NCBI RefSeq assembly: GCF_030272615.1
Contig: NC_081408.1
Location: forward strand, 400,361,889-400,425,888
Direction of reading: 5' to 3'
Source of the DNA: Cryptomeria japonica
Taxonomy: Eukaryota; Streptophyta; Pinopsida; Cupressales; Cupressaceae
DNA length: 64,000 bases
How positions within the stretch are numbered: the stretch's first letter is position 1; the number at the start of each line of letters is the position of its first letter. Shown piece by piece: positions 12,701 to 26,326 of this stretch. The position numbers and the translations under genes were made by a program. The notes under the pieces are model-generated. The model was not told the DNA's origin. It made no database searches and worked only from the letters and a program-made list of their open reading frames with translations.

Positions 12701-13459
12701 TATCCTAAGAATTGCGAGTGGTCCCAAAAATCTGGAACCCAGTATCTGAAGAAGCTTGTCTGCCAAAACGGTCGGGTGCAAATATTCGTTGAGAGGATAC
12801 AGAATAAATCCAAAGGCACCGAAGAAGGCTATAAACGGCAGTATGCAACTATAAAATAGTGCTTCTTTAGAAAGGATATTAGAAAGCTTAGTATAGATGA
12901 TCATGAAGCCAATAGCCATTGGCAAGTTCACCCATGTCTTCAAAAATGGAATAATTTCTGCACTACTGCCCTTGGCTGTCACAACCAATACATCCTTTGT
13001 ATCTCTCAGAATGGTGTAATTAAACAAAATGCAAAAGAACATGAGACCTAGAGGTATGACCTTCTTCAGTGTTTTAACTTCTACACCTAGAATTTGCTTT
13101 GGAGAAGTTGAGGGCGATGAGCCAAGGCTATCTGCTGCTGTTGCTCTCACCCTCAAACGCTCCAAACACCTCCCATTCCTCTGCCTCACATCTTTTGAGC
13201 TAGCAAACAACTGAACTGTTTCATACAGTTCTGAATTGCTTAAACCCCTCCTAAACCCCAATCCAACTGGGTGCAGCACAGACACCCTCACTGTCTTATT
13301 TAACGATTTGGACTTCAATTTGGATAAGCAAAATGCTATTTTAGATGAATTTCTAAAACCCGAGTAGGATAGATTTCTTATTCTACTTGTTAGGTGGGAA
13401 TTTGGGAATTTATTAAGCTGAGGCAGGCATGACAGCCCCCCAACACAAATTCCTTCCAT
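9771..13459 (-). CDS. NTT: Plastidic ATP/ADP antiporter (NTT-type nucleotide transporter), six coding exons
   Basis: Exchanges cytosolic ATP for stromal ADP (plus phosphate) across the inner plastid envelope. Coding exons on the minus strand: 13459-12617, 11740-11474, 11358-11212, 10843-10496, 10389-10105, 9992-9771. All introns are GT-AG and phase 0, giving 703 residues. The start is supported by a TGA two codons upstream in frame. Residues 1 to about 110 are Ser/Arg-rich and poor in acid residues, as expected of a plastid transit peptide. The carrier core then follows with family motifs: NYTILRDTKDVLVVTAKGS (Lys155), VMAELWGS (Glu264), the exon-2 start ITTVDEAKQFYPLFG, NLVEVTWKSKL (Glu409) and SLFDPCKEMAYIPLDEDTK (Lys523). 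From memory, charged residues in these motifs are essential in Arabidopsis NTT1. About 11-12 hydrophobic segments are visible. The last exon is a polar tail of 73 residues. No stops or frameshifts were seen, so the gene looks functional. Confidence 0.96.
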
Positions 13460-14040
13460 ATGTCAATTCTACATAAACAAGAGGAGAAGGCTTAAAAGAA
13501 AAAGGTTTGAATAGAGCTACCTGATGGCTAAAATGCAACTTCTGGCAATGAACCAAAACATGAAGACCAAAGCATCTGCACAGTATCCTCTTCAGCTGAG
13601 AAAATATTTCGACAGAAAGAAGGCCAGCATCATCAAGGATACAGGTTTGAGATTTGGTAGCTTGAAAAAATGAGTAAAAGAGATAGGTATTTGAGGTTGG
13701 GTTGTGAGGATTTTTCCAATTCAAAAGGCCATAATTAGACATGGATCCGAGGATAATTCCAAAGCTGCGGCTTGGACCACGCCTTCAAATCCAAATGCAC
13801 ATTAATCTCTATTTCAATTTGGCATCTGCATTTCCAACCATGTCTCGTGCCCACGGGGCGCTTTCCCTCCCTTCAAGGTCGCTATTTCGTGCGTTCAATA
13901 TACTACCAAATTACCTTTGTGCAAACATTTTCGTAACTAGCAATTGCATCATGGTGTGCAATGGGTCCGTCGAATAGGTGTGGAAGGTCAATTAGGGAAA
14001 AAATTGCTATATTTTTCGAAAACATTGGTGTAGTATACAA
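13460..14040 (-). promoter_or_regulatory. 5' UTR and presumed promoter region of the NTT gene
   Basis: The region upstream of the NTT start is more GC-rich near 13760-13910 than its surroundings. No convincing TATA box was found at a sensible distance on the minus strand. It is called by position only. Confidence 0.3.
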
Positions 14041-14057
14041 GATCATCTAATAAGACA

Positions 14058-14225
14058 TTTAGAAAATGATGATGTTTCTGTAACAAAGGTCTAAATGGGG
14101 AAGTGATTGCATATCAACTATGAATCCACTTACAAATATACAAACATGAATGAAACAAAAAAATCTAAATAAAAAAGATAATAGATGCTTCATTATCAAA
14201 AGACTCATATTATGTTTGCAATAAG
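14058..14225. repeat. Flank repeat, copy A (about 165 bp)
   Basis: It shares the order AACAAAGGTCT, ATCCACTTA, ATACAAACAT, TCATTATCAA-like and ATTATGTTTG with copy B at 15866-16030. Each copy directly precedes a GA-rich block, so unit plus GA block seems to have been duplicated together. Confidence 0.7.
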
Positions 14226-15108
<883 letters not shown>

Positions 15109-15865
15109 TTTAAAAGTATTTTGCCCAATTCATTTTTTCGTATAAAGTATTTTTGAAGTGGTTTTAATGCCTTCCCTTCTTAAGCAAACTCTATCATGAT
15201 GTCATGTATACAAACTTAAGGTTGAATTTCTTCAATAATTATCAATCCATCTGTTAGTTTTGAAATCTTTTGGCCAATGCTACTTCAATACTAATAAAGT
15301 CCAAAAAAATAGAGCATTTTCCACATACAAAACCTAAAGCCTAATTTCAATAGCAACACTTCAGGAGGTTCGAGGCATTTTGAGTCGATTGCCTCAAACC
15401 CTAAGTTGTACAACCTAAAATGCACCTTTCAAAAATATTTTGAATGACATGCATATTTTCATCGGCAAACCCTGAGCCTTCGAATTGCCTATAATGAGGA
15501 CCTTACAAACCCTAACCCTTCAAAGCAGTCCAAAATGATGGTAGCATAGTCATTGCAAACTACTGCTTACGCACGACCTACCCTCTTTCCATGCAGCTAA
15601 GATGTTGACACTGGCTCAATTAGATCTTACATAAGAATGTCTAGATATAAACCGCTTGGACTCGGGGAAGAAAACGTGTCCACAATGGGAGCAATTGCTT
15701 TTACCACCACTATCAACCCGCACCTTGTTGTGCAATAGGTACGTTGAAAAAGTTCAATTGAATTTTTTTTTTGGTCTTATTTTTTGCATATATTTGTGCA
15801 ATACAAGAAGTGATTTGCTTGATTCAATATAAAAAAATTACATGAGGTCAATTGGTAGTCCACAT
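15109..15865. other. Unique spacer between the two GA-rich blocks
   Basis: No gene or known repeat is visible. The words CAAACCCTAA and AAACCCTA recur several times (about 15330-15520) without forming a regular array. Confidence 0.5.
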
Positions 15866-16965
<1,100 letters not shown>

Positions 16966-17345
16966 AAATATTAGATAATTCTAATTACTTTTAATTATTA
17001 TTTGTAATTCCATAAAAAGACATTAATAATTAATAATTAATTTCAAACTTAAATATAAATTAATGTCAAACCTATTAAAAAGATAAAAAAAAGTTGATTC
17101 CTAATTTTATGATTTATGTAATTCAACTTATATATTTCTAATTACTTTTAATTATTATTGATAATTTCATAAAAAATAACATAAATAATTAAAAAAATAA
17201 AACTTAAATCTGAACTGAAATGAAACCTATTAAAAAGATAAAAAATCAATTCATAATTTTATGATTGATTTAATTCAATTTATATATACATAATAATTAT
17301 TATTAATATTATTAAAAATTTCATATAATATATAGTAAAATTAAC
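16966..17345. other. AT-rich stretch with internal imperfect repeat
   Basis: Very AT-rich. The phrase TCTAATTACTTTTAATTATTA occurs at about 16977 and in near-identical form at about 17138, each followed by a CATAAAAA-type segment, which suggests a 160-bp duplication. No gene was seen. Confidence 0.5.
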
Positions 17346-17361
17346 CACTTATATATTATAT
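17346..17361. repeat. Target-site duplication, left copy (16 bp)
   Basis: CACTTATATATTATAT, identical to 17609-17624 on the other side of the SINE. Confidence 0.9.
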
Positions 17362-17608
17362 TTATTTTTTTCAGTACGCCAGGGGTATCCCCGCAAGCCA
17401 GTCCAGCGACCCAACCTGCCTTACCTTGGGCTTACTTTTATTGCCAAGTTGGGGCCAGGAAGGGGCGAACTGAGGCGAGACTATTCCCCTAGGGAGAGAA
17501 TCCAGAGCCCGCAACTAGTCCTCCCTCTTAAATCCAAGAGGGAGTCGAACCCGAGACCGATGGGGAGCAAACCCACTGCCCAAGCCAACTCACCTACCCA
17601 TACGGGCT
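17362..17608 (-). mobile_element. tRNA-derived SINE
   Basis: A GC-rich 247-bp island in AT-rich DNA, flanked by a perfect 16-bp direct repeat. Read on the minus strand it begins AGCCCGTATGGG and has a pol III A-box-like motif (TAGGTGAGTTGG, plus 17585-17596). About 33 nt on is a B box (GGTTCGACTCC, plus 17541-17551), and it ends in ACTGAAAAAAATAA. Two promoter boxes at tRNA-like spacing, an A-rich 3' tail and long target duplications define a SINE copied by a LINE reverse transcriptase. The body after the tRNA-like head is not a family I can name. It is not a tRNA gene: there is no cloverleaf end or anticodon arm in the right place. Confidence 0.88.
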
Positions 17609-17624
17609 CACTTATATATTATAT
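17609..17624. repeat. Target-site duplication, right copy (16 bp)
   Basis: Identical to 17346-17361. A length of 16 bp fits LINE-type target-primed reverse transcription. Confidence 0.9.
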
Positions 17625-18470
17625 ATTACAATATAACAAATATTAAAATAAATGATTAAAGAAAAATAAATATTATTAAATCAACCCAAAATATTGTCAA
17701 TGGGTTTCCTTACATATTTTATTTACTCGATCGTGGATAGTGTCTCGTTTGTGATTGTCAGATTAAAAAAAAGAGGCAGAGCATGGCCATTGGATATTAG
17801 AGACACGACGGCCTCTACAATGATGGCCATTCATTGGTTTTTGTTACACATCATTCATAAAAATGTGTGTGCCATATTGTACACATATTGTAGCAAGTTG
17901 TCAAAGATGCGTTGAGGAAAAAAATGAACATAGTTTAACAAAAAGATATTCCATTAAATGACTCACTTCTAGTCATATTGAATAATGAAAATTAAAAACT
18001 ATTTACCATATAATATATATATATATATATATATTAAATCTATTATTTATATATTATAATATGTTTTTATTTAATTTCTTATTTTTTTGATAAAAAATAT
18101 TTAATTGTATTTTTAATATAAAAAATTTATAATAAAATTACATTTATTATTATTATACATTATATTTTATATAATATATATTTTTAAAATATTAAATATA
18201 TAATATATCTAACATTTAAAAAATATATTTAATAATTATATTATATAAAACATGAAATATATCTTTAGCTCCCATTAAGGCCAAATGATAAAGTAAATTA
18301 AAAGTCATTTTTTTTTAATTAAATTAGAAACATAGGTTTGCTAATTATTTCACATTCCTTTCAATATATCAAAGTGATTAAAAGTAATTATCAAAAACCA
18401 AAAAAATCACAAAAAAAATAGTTCTCTATCGCAAAAAAAAAAGTTGTCAGAGATTTGAATAGTACATTAA
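17625..18470. other. AT-rich intergenic DNA
   Basis: Mostly A/T with a short (TA)n run near 18010-18034. Neither strand shows a protein-like translation. Confidence 0.6.
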
Positions 18471-18593
18471 GGCGATGATATGGGTAAAAATCTTGCTAAA
18501 CATTTTGCAAGTGGTTGTATGCTTATGGTACGAGCAATTCATAAAGGCTTGTATACGGAGCAACAAATTAAATCGTCATCGTCCTTTCTTCAG

Positions 18594-19077
18594 CGAATGT
18601 GTCACTATCATACATTATTTTTGAGGCAGAATTTGAATCCCAGCTCCTTTGTAAAGCGACGATCCTCACCATTACCGAGCTTCACAAGAGAGAGAAACTC
18701 TCTGGCCATACTGCGCTCTATTCAGACTTGCCAAGTGTAGTTTTATATTTTAAATATAGAATGGGTAACAAATATTCCTACTGCTCAAATACCATTAGGC
18801 TTGCTCAGATGGAAGATGTGAGGCATCTTGACGAAGTAGTCTCCTTCATAGAGACTTGTTTGGACACCATTCTCATTGACAAGGTATGTTCAACCACTTT
18901 CTTTCAGCTCTATGTCATGTAATTCTTCACCTCTCATTAATGATTTTGTTGCAGCCAGAAGAGGGCACATCTAGAGAAAACAATACTACTATTTCGGCTG
19001 GAGTAACTTCTTCCATCGATTATGGATCCGATTTCCTAGAGAATATAGTGAGATGTGTCAAAAGACATAATTACAAG
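18594..19077 (+). CDS. Two putative exons of an unrecognised plant gene
   Basis: Exon A (18594-18883) follows a pyrimidine-rich acceptor (CCTTTCTTCAG) and ends AAG|GTATGT. A 71-bp GT-AG intron (18884-18954, ending TTTGTTGCAG) leads to exon B (18955-19077), which ends CAAG|GTA. The joined frame stays open: about 96 residues from exon A (IIFEAEFESQLLCKATI, IRLAQMEDVRHLDEVVSFIE) and 41 from exon B (SSIDYGSDFLENIVRCVKRH). Composition is helical and soluble, with no membrane segment. I do not recognise the family. The following intron is cut by Gypsy-1 at 19115. It could be a working gene with a large intron or a gene fragment; splice sites and open frame are all that support it. Confidence 0.4.
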
Positions 19078-20011
19078 GTATTAAACGATCCTTTAGTTTT
19101 CAGTGCATTGATGTTGTTGGGTCTCAAATCAAAAGATTGGATAGGTTCTAAGGAAATGCCAATTCCTATGCTCAAACCTTCCAATTGACTTGGCCAACTT
19201 ATAGAGTGAACCTATTTGGTTCCTAACTCTCTCACTTTAGGCTCTACAAAATCTAGGTGGGTATACCTACTCACTAGTTGTTTTTAATGACTAATGATTT
19301 TTATAGCAGATTAAGTATCTTGATCTGATTTCCTCCTATCTCAGAATGGCATAAATTCCTAGGATGGAGATATAGCAAATGAGTTCAAGGTTGTTGTTGT
19401 AGAAGCTATTCGATCTTTATGCTTGAAATTTATATGTATACACTATTGCTAGTCTACTCTATATTTCTTACTCAGCTACTCCTATTACTTTTAAAGTGAA
19501 AATGTGAATTGATAAGTTGTATTTTATAGATGACCAGTGCCTTTCTTTGTTGTTTGGACTACAGAGTCTTTATATCTCTTTAGGACTTATTGTGTAAACT
19601 TATGAGACAATTTTAAACTCACCCCCTCTCGATGAGTCTATCAGTTACTGTTTCTTATGAGCTCTACTTCGATGTCTATATTGTAAACCGCCTGAATGAA
19701 TTTAACTCTAACCTTAAGAGACCATCCAAGGAAGAAATACAAGGAACAATTACAATTCACAAGTAAATCTTTTTTATCCAAATCTATAATATGAAACACA
19801 TAATTTTACTGGAAGAACACAAATAACCTTATCTCCTTTAGATAGTATCATAAGCAACTACCTGCAGAAAAATGCAATAATCCACCACACATATGCAAAG
19901 GAAAAACAACTGATTATATTATATATATTCGCCAAAATAGTACAGTAGTAAGCTTGAGGCTATAATCTACTCCTTTCTCTAATTCCTCTCCATATTACAA
20001 AGGCTCCCTCC

Positions 20012-20018
20012 TTTATAT
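20012..20018 (-). promoter_or_regulatory. TATA box of Gypsy-1 left LTR
   Basis: ATATAAA on the minus strand within TCATATAAAGGAGG. The same site is present in the right LTR at 35584-35590. Confidence 0.5.
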
Positions 20019-20573
20019 GAGAGTATACATTATCACCAAGCGTTGTGGCTTTTCAACATATAACCGTTAACTAACACTTTTGTTTCGAATATCACTTCGA
20101 TCAAGTATTTCCTTCATGCATCGAAATACTGCATTCGATCACTATGGTTGTCTCCTCACCGATACCTATCTGATATCCATCGGGTTTTTATGTTGAAGAA
20201 ACCTTGGGCTTCGGTGACCTCCTTTATTTTTCCACCGAAATACCTCTTCCATCGTTATCACTACGCCCCGTCGATGAATCGATCTATTGTCTCACCGAAG
20301 CCTTTCTTTATCCTCTCTTGTCATCTTCCACCAATAAATTTGTATTGACGAAACAACGCATATCGAAGACATGCCTTTTATCCTCCTCGAAACCTATTTC
20401 CTCATCGATATCTTTTATTGATGTAACTTCTTTTTGTCTGATCGACCTTATTCTTTTGATGAGAACATTTCGTTCGGTGAGTCCCTTTGCACCGATGGTA
20501 TTATCTCCTCGAAGACCTTTTCTCGTCGATGAAAACCATCTCCACTTTCCTCGATATATATCTTTTGTCGATG

Positions 20574-20578
20574 GAATT
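20574..20578. repeat. Target-site duplication of Copia-2, left copy
   Basis: GAATT, repeated at 28257-28261. The empty site in the other Gypsy-1 LTR (about 36139-36145) has a single GAATT. Confidence 0.92.
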
Positions 20579-22108
20579 TGTTGACATTTGGCATTATAAC
20601 AGACAAGGGGAGATTGTTGACATTTCAATTAGGATATTGAGAAGGTTGTTGATGATTATGGATAAAACTGATTAACGATGTTTACTATCTTAATATTATT
20701 ATTTTGTCATTGATGTCAAGAAATTGATTTTCTAATTTAGTATGATGTTGCCATATTCTGAGAAGTATGATTTGATGAGTATAAAGATGTGGGTAAAAGA
20801 CACAGAAAGAATATGATGGATAAGGGGAGAAATAAGTTATTCAATGGGCAACTATTACCGAGTTAGACAATGATGAGATCATGATGATTAGATTGTTTTG
20901 ATATCCTACATATTTTATTGATTGAAAGGTTAATACTATACTATGTTACCGAGCAAAGAACCTAGTCGGTAAACCCTAAGGAACCTAGTCAGTAAACCCT
21001 AAGGTTATCGCTATTGGTTAATGAAAGCAGAATGTCTGCCGAGTGAAGTTTAGTATTTATCGAGTTGCAACCGAGTAATAATAGAACACATTAAATGATT
21101 ACATGCATTATTTAATGAAGGAAGTTGATGAGCTGGCTATGATTAAATGATTGGTATGCCATGAATGAAGTTTGTTAAAGAATCTATGGCAAAGGAAAAT
21201 CGGCAGGAAGATCTACAGCTCAGATTGAACCGCAATACCCTAGCACAAGTTCCAAGAAATGTATGCAAGTTCCAAGGCAGGGTAAAACATTTTCAGATCG
21301 AAGGATACATTGAACCTGGACAAAGTTTGAAGATCTGATGGCTATGATTGATCGTGGGAAATGTGATCAAGGAGATTAAGCAGTTGGTGAATTGTTTATA
21401 AATAGGGAACTGTTGATAAACAATGTATGTGGGCAAGTGTATGCACAGGGATGCTACATAGTGATTACCGAGCACAGAAGCTTGAAGACTTGTTTTGAAT
21501 AAGAGAGTATAGAGCCCACCAGATGGACAAGATTAGTTCTATGTCTATATTGTATTGAGCAAATAAGAATTTGCTTTAGCATTTTAGATGTGAAGTTGCA
21601 GATAGATTTTTATTATTGTTATTTTGTGAAGTGATAGAAAATCTCTTAACCGAGTGGACTTAACAGTCTTATTTGTAAAACCCTCTAGCAAGGTGACATT
21701 CTGATTGAGTGTTTGAAATCCTTTAACAAGGTCACTTCTAACAAGGTGAAGATCCTAATAGATCTGAGGGAAATCCCTTAACTGGGTCACATCAATGTGT
21801 TTGTAATCTTTAACAGGATTTGCTTTTAACCGAGCATACTCTAGAAGAGTATATTTCTTAGTGGGTCTGAAATCCCACAGTGGTTTTTCCCTATTTGGGT
21901 TTCCACGTTAAATATGGTGTTATGAGTGTTATGATGTTTATATGCTTTTGAGTTTGCATGTTTAGCAGTTTTGGTTATATTACTGAAGTATATATTACCA
22001 AGGTTGAATCTGATGTTTTTATGGAAGATTAAGTTTGTATGATTCACCCCCCCCCTCTCATCTTATTAGCTTGGCATCTGTACTTATCTTTAAGTATCAA
22101 AACTATCA
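20579..22108 (+). repeat. 5' LTR of Copia-2
   Basis: Runs from TGTTGACATTTGG to ACTATCA. The start motif recurs 36 bp inside (TGTTGACATTTC at 20615) after AAGGGGAGAT, a duplicated tract-plus-LTR-start module shared with the 3' LTR. A tandem 23-bp unit (CCTAGTC.GTAAACCCTAAGG) lies near 20965-21005. Confidence 0.93.
21395..21404 (+). promoter_or_regulatory. TATA box of Copia-2 5' LTR
   Basis: TTTATAAATA followed by GGG, unchanged in the 3' LTR at 27541-27550. The conservation between LTRs only shows common descent; the role is inferred. Confidence 0.55.
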
Positions 22109-22110
22109 AT

Positions 22111-22122
22111 TGGTATCAGAGC
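22111..22122 (+). other. Primer binding site of Copia-2
   Basis: TGGTATCAGAGC, the standard plant Copia site complementary to initiator-Met tRNA, two bases after the LTR. Confidence 0.93.
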
Positions 22123-22173
22123 TTTGGACTTCGGAAAGAAAAGTTTAAAGGTACTTGAGGAAAAGATCCAAAG

Positions 22174-25100
22174 ATGTATAAGAGGGATGCACCGAAGCTG
22201 AACAAGTCAAGTTTCTCTACATGGTAGAAAAGGATGAAGCTGCACCTATCAGGAGTTGGAGAATATGTTGTATATTATCTGGAGAATGATTTCATCACAC
22301 CGAGCACCTATCCATTGAAAATGGAAGAGATAAAGGTAAAGCAAGAACATATCCAAGCAATGATTGAAATAACATCGGCATTGACCGATTCAGAGTTTAA
22401 TGATCTAGAAGGCTACAATGATGCAAAGGCAATGTGGGACAAGCTCATATCTATGTATGGAGGAGATGAACATGTTCAAAGAGAAAAAGTGGATAGTCTA
22501 AGAGGACAACTTGAATCTATGAGGATAAATGAAGGTGAGAACATAACCCAGTACAGTACAAGACTAAAGGAGATTGTCAATCAAATCAAAGGAGCAGGTA
22601 GAACTATTGAAGAAAAGGATATAACAAGTAAGTTGTTAAGAACCCTTCTACTGGCCTATGCAATCCGAGTCTCTGCAATTAATGAATTGAGGTTTGTACC
22701 TAAGATGCCAGTTTCTTTAGATACTACTATTGGTAAGCTACATGCATTTGAGTTAAGTAACTTTGATAACAGTGGGTCATCGGTAAATATAGTTGAATCT
22801 GCATTTAGTTCTTTTCATATTGGTGAATCTAATGATTACAATGATAGAATGAGTAAGTACACTAAAGGGGATCACAGTGGAGCAAGTGAAAGATTTCGCA
22901 AGAACATGGAGGAAGTACACAAACTATATGAGGAAATCAGAAAGTGAGATAGGACATATAAAGGTAAGTATAAAGGAAAACTTCCTTTGAAATGTTTTAA
23001 TTGTGATAAGATAGGACATATGGCTTCTAACTGTCCTGACAAAGATTCTACTGAAAAGAGAGATTGCCGAGATGATAGACAGAAAGATAATCATTACAGA
23101 GGACACCAAGACTTCAGAAGAAGAGATAGAAAGTCATGCTTAATAGTCGATGAGGAATCCAATGATGATAAATCAGATGAAATTGATACAGAGGAAGTAG
23201 TTTATGTGGCCATCAAAGATGGATCAGATGAAGAAAGGTATGAAGAAAAAGCCCTAATATCTCACATAAATACTAATGATTCTTGGATCATAGATAGTGG
23301 ATGCTCACATCACGTGACATGTGATAAACACAAGTTTGTTATGTTAGAAGACTATGATGGAGGCTATGTAAGATTTGGTAATAATGCACCATGTCCGGTA
23401 AGAGGTAAAGGATCCATAACACTTCTTGACAATGCAAGATGCAATGATTTTTATTGGGTTGAAGGTTTAAAATACAATTTGTTGAGTGTAGCACAACTAA
23501 ACAATACAGGATACCGAATAGAATTTTATAAAGGAATTGTCAAAGTTCATGACAAGCATGGAAAGTTAGCTGCTACCGGGACACAAACAAAAGGTAACAC
23601 ATTTCACCTTGACTCAACTTGGAATAAATGTCTGTATGCAAAGATAGATGATACCTGGTTATGGCATAAAAGGTTGTCATGTAAATTTTGATAATCTGAT
23701 CAAAATAAGCAAGAAGCACCGAGGAAGAGGTCTACCGAGTCTTGAAAAACCTGAGAATGCTATGTGTCGAGGATGCCAGATGGGTAAAATGACAAGATCA
23801 AGCTTTACAAGTAAGTCCTACACTTCTAAGGGAATTTTAGATCTTGTGCACACTGATCTTTGTGGTCCTATGAAAGTTCAAAGTTATTATGGTGATAAAT
23901 ATTTCATATTATTTGTGGATGATTACTCAAGGATGATGTCAATAATGTTTTTAAAAGAAAAATCAGAAGCTTTTCGAATGTTTAAATGGTACAAGGCAAG
24001 AGTTGACAATGAAACAGGAAGACAACTGAAATGCCTTAGATCAGATAGAGGAGGAGAGTTCACATCTGATGAGTTCAACTTATTCTGCAATGATCATGGT
24101 ATAAAAAGATAGGTCTCTACACTGAGAACTCCACAGCAAAATGGAATTGCTGAGAGAAGAAACAGATCTATTGTGGATTGTGTCAGAACCCTGATGATTG
24201 AAAAGAAAGTGCCACAAAAATTTTGGAGAGAAGCAATAAGCACAACAGTTTACACCCTGAACCGAGTACAACTGAAGAAAGGTACTTTGAAGACACCTTA
24301 TGAAATCTAGTATGACAAGAAACCTAATGTAAGTTATTTTAAAATCTTTGGAAGTAGATGTTATGTACACAAGGATGATAGAAATGGCAAGTTTGATCAG
24401 AAAAGTGAAGAAGGAACATTTCTTGGTTATTCTTCTAGAAGTAAAGCATTTAAATGTCTGATCAAATCATCTAACAAAATAGTAGAAAGTGCAAATGTGA
24501 AAATTGATGAATTTGCAGAAAGAAATGATGAAGGAAATTCCAAGGAACTAGAAGATTATGATGAATTTGTCTATGTTCAACTGACAAGTCCTACCGAGAA
24601 AATTGTAGAAGGAAATGAAGAGAATATCCAGTTACCGAGTGATGAAGAAGAACATACAGAGCCTACCAAGCCTGTATTAGCCAAATATGTCAGAAGACAT
24701 CATGCACCAAGTCAGATTATAGGAGATAAGGATGATCTAGTGATGACAAGGAACAAACTGAGACAGAACACATGTCTGATATCTGAATTTGAACCGAGAA
24801 TAGTGAAAGAGGCATTTAACAGTGAAGATTGGATAAATGCTATGACAGAAGAGATTGATCAAATCAAGAAGAATGACACATGGACACTGGTCCCAAGACC
24901 GAAGGAAAAAAATGTAATCGGTACAAAATGGATTTTCAGAAACAAGCTGAATGAAAAAGGAGAGGTCATTCGAATTAAAGCAAGACTAGTTTGCAAAGGT
25001 TATGCCCAAGAAGAAGGAATTGATTATGGTGAGACTTTTGAACCTGTAGCAAGACTTGAAGGAGTAAGAACATTGTTGGCATATGCTGCTTACAAGAATT

Positions 25101-26326
25101 TCAAGGTATATCAAATGGATGTCAAATCTGCATTTCTGAATGATATATTAGAAGAAGAAGTTTTTATTGAACAACCTGAAGGATTTGCTGAAGACAATAA
25201 TAAAGATCAGGTATGTAAATTGAACAAAGCTTTATATGGTCTGAAACAAGCACCTAGAGCATGGTATGAAAGATTGCCCTCTTATTTAATCAAGATTGGT
25301 TTTATAAGAACAAGTGAAAACAACAATATTTACATGAAGAATGATGAAAATGGAATACTGATCTCAGCCATATTTGTTGATGATATTATATTTTGTGGAA
25401 ATGACTCTCTATGTAAGAACTTTGGAAATGAAATGAGCAAAGAATTTGAGATGTCATTAATCGGCGAGATAAAGTATTTTATAGGTTTACAGATACCGCA
25501 AATGAAAGATGAGATTTTTATTACTCAATCCAAGTACATAAAGGAAATCTTGAAGAAATTTGGAATGGAGGATTCAAAACTAGTAAGTACTCCTATGACT
25601 ACCAACTGTAAACTATCAAAGAATGATGAATCTGCATCTGTTGATGAGACACTTTACCGATCCATGATTGGAAAGTTGCAATATGTTGTTCATAGCAGGC
25701 CAGACATAGCACATGCAGTAGGTATAGTTGCAAGATTCTCTGCAGATCCTAAGGAAACACACATGATAGCAATCAAGAGAATTTTTAGATACTTGAAAGG
25801 CACTGAAGATTATGGCATAGTATATCAGAAAAGAAATGACTTTGATTTAAAAGTTTATACTGATGCTGATTGGGTAGGCAACATTGATGACAGAAAAAGC
25901 ACAAGTGGAGGAGCTTTCTTTTTAGGAGAAAGACTAGTGAGTTGGCTTAGCAAGAAACAAGGATGTGTTTCACAGTCAACAACAGAAGCTGAATACGTTG
26001 CTGCAGCATTGAATTGTACCAACATAGCATGGATCAAACAACTGTTGGAAGGTATAAATGAGAAAGTTACCGAGCCAGTAACTATATTATGTGACAATAC
26101 TAGTGCCATTAACATTTCAAAAAATCCTATTATGCACTCTAAGACAAAGCACATCTCTATCAAATATCATTATCTTAGAGAAGAAGCTCAAGAGAAGAAA
26201 GTGGTGTTGGAGTATGTTAGCACAAAGGAACAAATAGCAGATATCTTCACCAAGCCACTGCCAAGGGACACTTTTGAGTATCTTAGAAGTAAGTTAGGGG
26301 TCCTACCCCTATCTTCTACTCACTGA
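22174..26326 (+). pseudogene. Copia-2 gag-pol polyprotein, lightly damaged
   Basis: One frame of about 1,380 codons interrupted by four stops (22225, 22945, 24110, 24308) and one frameshift near 23675. Domains in order: gag; CCHC knuckle CFNCDKIGHMASNC near 22990; protease SWIIDSGCSHH near 23285 with DSG intact; integrase zinc-binding part after the frameshift; integrase core with FVDDYSRMM and RSDRGGEFTSDEF; RT with VYQMDVKSAFLN and FVDDIIF; RNase H with YTDADWVG and a KTKHISIKYHYLRE tail, ending at 26326. From about 24311 to 26326 the frame is open, covering RT and RNase H. Three stops are explained by single C-to-T or G-to-A changes (for example Trp to TAG at 24308). This copy is probably inactive. 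Confidence 0.93.

Larger units (their letters stand above)
19115..20578 (-). repeat. Gypsy-1 left (3') LTR, first segment
   Basis: Matches 33691-34546 and 35544-36139 of the right LTR almost base for base. The break at 20578 is exactly where Copia-2 begins. A minus-strand TATA box lies at 20012-20018, which agrees with the minus orientation of the coding region. Confidence 0.92.

Noticed and set aside
13469..13520. Possible 5' UTR intron of the NTT gene (CAG|GTAGCT ... TATGTAG|A)
   Set aside because: At 52 bp it is shorter than plant introns normally are, and no transcript evidence is available.
17540..17608. Possible tRNA gene on the minus strand
   Set aside because: A- and B-box-like motifs exist, but the cloverleaf does not close and the sequence runs on to an A-rich tail with target duplications.
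17449..17646. A 65-residue plus-strand frame
   Set aside because: It is the complement of the SINE body; the flanking duplication and pol III boxes explain the sequence.
20148..20628. Plus and minus frames such as 20204-20584
   Set aside because: They lie inside the Gypsy-1 LTR, with related frames in the other LTR (35776-36171) that arise only because the LTRs are duplicates. No retroelement protein is encoded in LTRs of this type.
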